Source: Moraxellaceae bacterium
GTDB taxonomy: Bacteria > Pseudomonadota > Gammaproteobacteria > Pseudomonadales > Ketobacteraceae
Assembly: GCA_002402125.1 (NCBI GenBank)
Contig: NVVG01000178.1
Location: 1-8,241 of the forward strand
Direction: 5' to 3'
Length of the DNA stretch: 8,241 bases
This document shows positions 6,538 through 8,241 of this stretch, piece by piece. The position numbers were made by a program, and so were the translations under genes. Below the pieces are notes generated by a model. The model was not told where the DNA came from. It saw only the letters and a program-made list of their open reading frames with translations, and did not search any database. Each line of letters starts with the position of its first letter. The stretch's first letter is position 1.

Positions 6538-7758
6538 TTAACTATTTTCCCACTGATAAATTTTGTAGTTGCCACGCCCAGCATCCTTCGCATGGTAAAG
6601 CGCAACATCAGCATTCTTCATAATTGAATTAGACGTATCATTGCCTGTCGACATCACAATTCCCAAACTTGCAGAGATATGCAGCTCGCGACCACCACCT
6701 ATCAGTGTTGGCTCAAACTCTCTAAATATAGCATCGGCCGTTTCCACTATATCCTTCTCAGAATCGACACCCAATTGAATAACGGTAAATTCGTCACCAC
6801 CAAGTCGGTACGCTGTCGCTTCTTCAGGTACGGCAGCCCTTAATCGCTTACCCACCTCTTTTAACAACAGATCGCCAATATCATGACCTAACTCATCATT
6901 CACTTGCTTGAATTTATCCAGATCGAGGAATATTAGCGCAATCTTCTTACCACCCTCTTTCGCAGCATCTTCCAAAGCGGCATCAATTTGCTCGGTAAAC
7001 ATTCGTCGATTGGGTAATTTTGTTAGCGGGTCATAGTAAGCTAGCTCTGTTAGCTGTTCCTTATCACTCTCGATCTCATTCAACATATTGTTGAAGGCAT
7101 TCACCGTATCACCGAGCTCATCTTCATTCTCAGTGTAGGCTCGCATGGAGTAGTTATTGTTTCTGGTGATTTCCTTAGCGACGTTACCCAGCTGAATAAT
7201 CGGTAAATAGATATAACTTTGCAATCGAGAGGTGAATCCAAACGCCAACATCAAGGAGAAAAACAATACCACCACGCTCACAACCAATTGCTGAACAAGG
7301 CGATCATTGAGTTCTTCTAAACCAGATCGAATAAATACATGGCCGATAATCTCCCCGTTTCTTTCAACGGATTGATAGACATCTAGAAATCCCCCTTCAA
7401 AATACTGCCCGCCTCTCTTATCATCGATTGGGCATTCTAGATCATGCTTACCTTGAGAAACGTACACAAACACAGCACCAGTATCATCATACAAACAAGC
7501 CAATCGGATGCTTTTACGTACTTTTAGGGTATCTAAGTTGGCTCTGGCGTTTTTGTCATCACCAAAACTCAAGGCGACAGCACTTCGCAACGAGACAACT
7601 TGCGACAGTATCTGCATTTCTTCTGATAAAGTTACCTTTCTCTTGATCCTATCGTAAGAAAGTAACGCAATACTCGCCAAAGTTAGACCAATACTTGCAG
7701 TGAGAAGCACCACAACGATCAACTTGTACTTAATGGGGAGTTTTCTAAATCGACTCAT
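6538..7758 (-). CDS. Membrane diguanylate cyclase with CHASE8-type sensor, HAMP and GGDEF domains
   Basis: This 406-residue protein has a basic N-terminus, TM1 (~13-33), a periplasmic CHASE8-like sensor (~43-148), TM2 (~155-176), a HAMP linker (~177-230) and a GGDEF domain (~240-402). It should condense two GTP to c-di-GMP at the inner membrane. The catalytic signature is intact: FLDLDKFKQVND (277-288, metal ligand D279) and RLGGDEF (318-324). The inhibitory RxxD site is missing, as the equivalent residues are PEEA (311-314). The only two cysteines, C88 and C109, are both in the periplasmic domain. The domain layout is like YfiN/TpbB, whose partner YfiR is often encoded next door, but no YfiR-like gene is seen here. 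The ATG at 7756-7758 lacks a strong ribosome site, yet later starts would remove TM1. No clear terminator follows; the gene ends convergent with the element at 6258-6400. Confidence 0.93.
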   Translation of the reverse strand: MSRFRKLPIKYKLIVVVLLTASIGLTLASIALLSYDRIKRKVTLSEEMQILSQVVSLRSAVALSFGDDKNARANLDTLKVRKSIRLACLYDDTGAVFVYVSQGKHDLECPIDDKRGGQYFEGGFLDVYQSVERNGEIIGHVFIRSGLEELNDRLVQQLVVSVVVLFFSLMLAFGFTSRLQSYIYLPIIQLGNVAKEITRNNNYSMRAYTENEDELGDTVNAFNNMLNEIESDKEQLTELAYYDPLTKLPNRRMFTEQIDAALEDAAKEGGKKIALIFLDLDKFKQVNDELGHDIGDLLLKEVGKRLRAAVPEEATAYRLGGDEFTVIQLGVDSEKDIVETADAIFREFEPTLIGGGRELHISASLGIVMSTGNDTSNSIMKNADVALYHAKDAGRGNYKIYQWENS

Positions 7759-8241
7759 TTTTTATATTAGGGTTACCTAAGAAAGCGCTCAAATTCAAGC
7801 ACTTGTGGTTATTACCCGAAGTATAGCCTGAAAATCTCCGAACGTGCACAGAAGTAACGCCAAACCGCATAAAATGCACATTATTAACGCAAAAATAACA
7901 ATTTGTAACGTTATCGGTGCCTGGCTAAGCCGCTAAGGTTAATTTAGGGCGCCGAAATGCAAAAAAATAGAAAAGGTCGTAACTAATATAAAACCAAACC
8001 TAATATGACACACCCGTTCACTGCATTCTCATTTTTCACTTTAAAATTAGTAAAATACCTACCAAAACTCCTCACACCTCTGCCAACACCACCGAATCTT
8101 CGCCAATATAGCGGCCAAAAGATTCCATCTTCGCCATATTAGTCGAAACATGAACTAAAACAGGTAGACCACAGCATCCCCAGATCGAAAATTAACCTAG
8201 TACAGTTGGTAACCAGAATTAACGTAGCGTTACCTCACTCG
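7759..8241. other. Gene-poor region upstream of the cyclase
   Basis: No convincing coding region is visible on either strand over 483 bases. The stretch is AT-rich near the cyclase. It contains several TAACG boxes (7855-7860, 7885-7890, the palindrome TAACGTTA at 7906-7913, and TAACG/CGTTA at 8220-8232). It also has an imperfect inverted repeat GGTGCC/GGCGCC (7916-7921 and 7948-7953) and a doubtful minus-strand frame at 8072-8137. No tRNA cloverleaf or c-di-GMP riboswitch core could be recognised by eye. Confidence 0.6.
7880..7908 (-). promoter_or_regulatory. Candidate promoter for the diguanylate cyclase
   Basis: On the minus strand, TTACAA (7903-7908) is followed after 17 bases by AATAAT (7880-7885), which matches five of six -10 bases. 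This is about 120 bases before the ATG. A second possible -10, TATACT (7820-7825), lies nearer but lacks a recognisable -35. The region is AT-rich, so chance matches are likely. Confidence 0.3.

Noticed and set aside
6332..6541. Plus-strand 69-codon open frame, or a shorter 38-codon version from the ATG at 6425
   Set aside because: Its first third lies inside the palindromic element (right arm translated), no ribosome site precedes either ATG, and no family is recognisable. A remnant is possible but unsupported.
7916..7953. GGTGCC/GGCGCC inverted repeat upstream of the cyclase, as a c-di-GMP riboswitch or terminator
   Set aside because: No GEMM-like core motifs were visible, the loop is long, and no T-tract follows on the minus strand.

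Overview
The window looks like moderate-GC chromosomal DNA from a gammaproteobacterium, probably marine or environmental. The evidence is a giant surface protein with a choice-of-anchor-U-like domain and a GlyGly-CTERM-like tail, a CHASE8-HAMP-GGDEF signalling protein, and dispersed TTCCCACGC-type palindromic repeats. No rRNA, tRNA, CRISPR array or transposase gene was found. The species cannot be fixed from the sequence.

Layout: (1) 1-5364 (+) is the 3' part of a very large secreted adhesin-like gene whose start lies upstream of the window. It carries four cadherin-like repeats of exactly 333 bp, six invasin-like Ig domains, one further bacterial Ig domain, a ladder of ten aspartate-rich calcium motifs, a PKD-like domain, a choice-of-anchor-U-like domain and a C-terminal sorting tail. 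(2) 5365-5616 is a convergent intergenic stretch with a ~146-bp palindromic element and a solo half element. (3) 5617-6155 (-) is a two-gene ParD/ParE-type toxin-antitoxin operon with a 1-nt gene overlap and a near-perfect 21-bp palindrome centred on its likely -35 box. (4) 6156-6537 holds that promoter and a second ~143-bp copy of the palindromic element. (5) 6538-7758 (-) is a membrane diguanylate cyclase with a periplasmic CHASE8-type sensor. (6) 7759-8241 has no convincing gene, only candidate control sequences for the cyclase and a doubtful short reading frame.

The adhesin and the cyclase could be linked functionally, since c-di-GMP commonly controls large adhesins, but nothing here shows that directly. 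The toxin-antitoxin operon between them, bracketed by related palindromic elements, looks like an accessory insertion. The proteins belong to known families. The less ordinary signals are the repeat architecture of the adhesin and the structure of the palindromic element family; I see no clearly new biochemical system.
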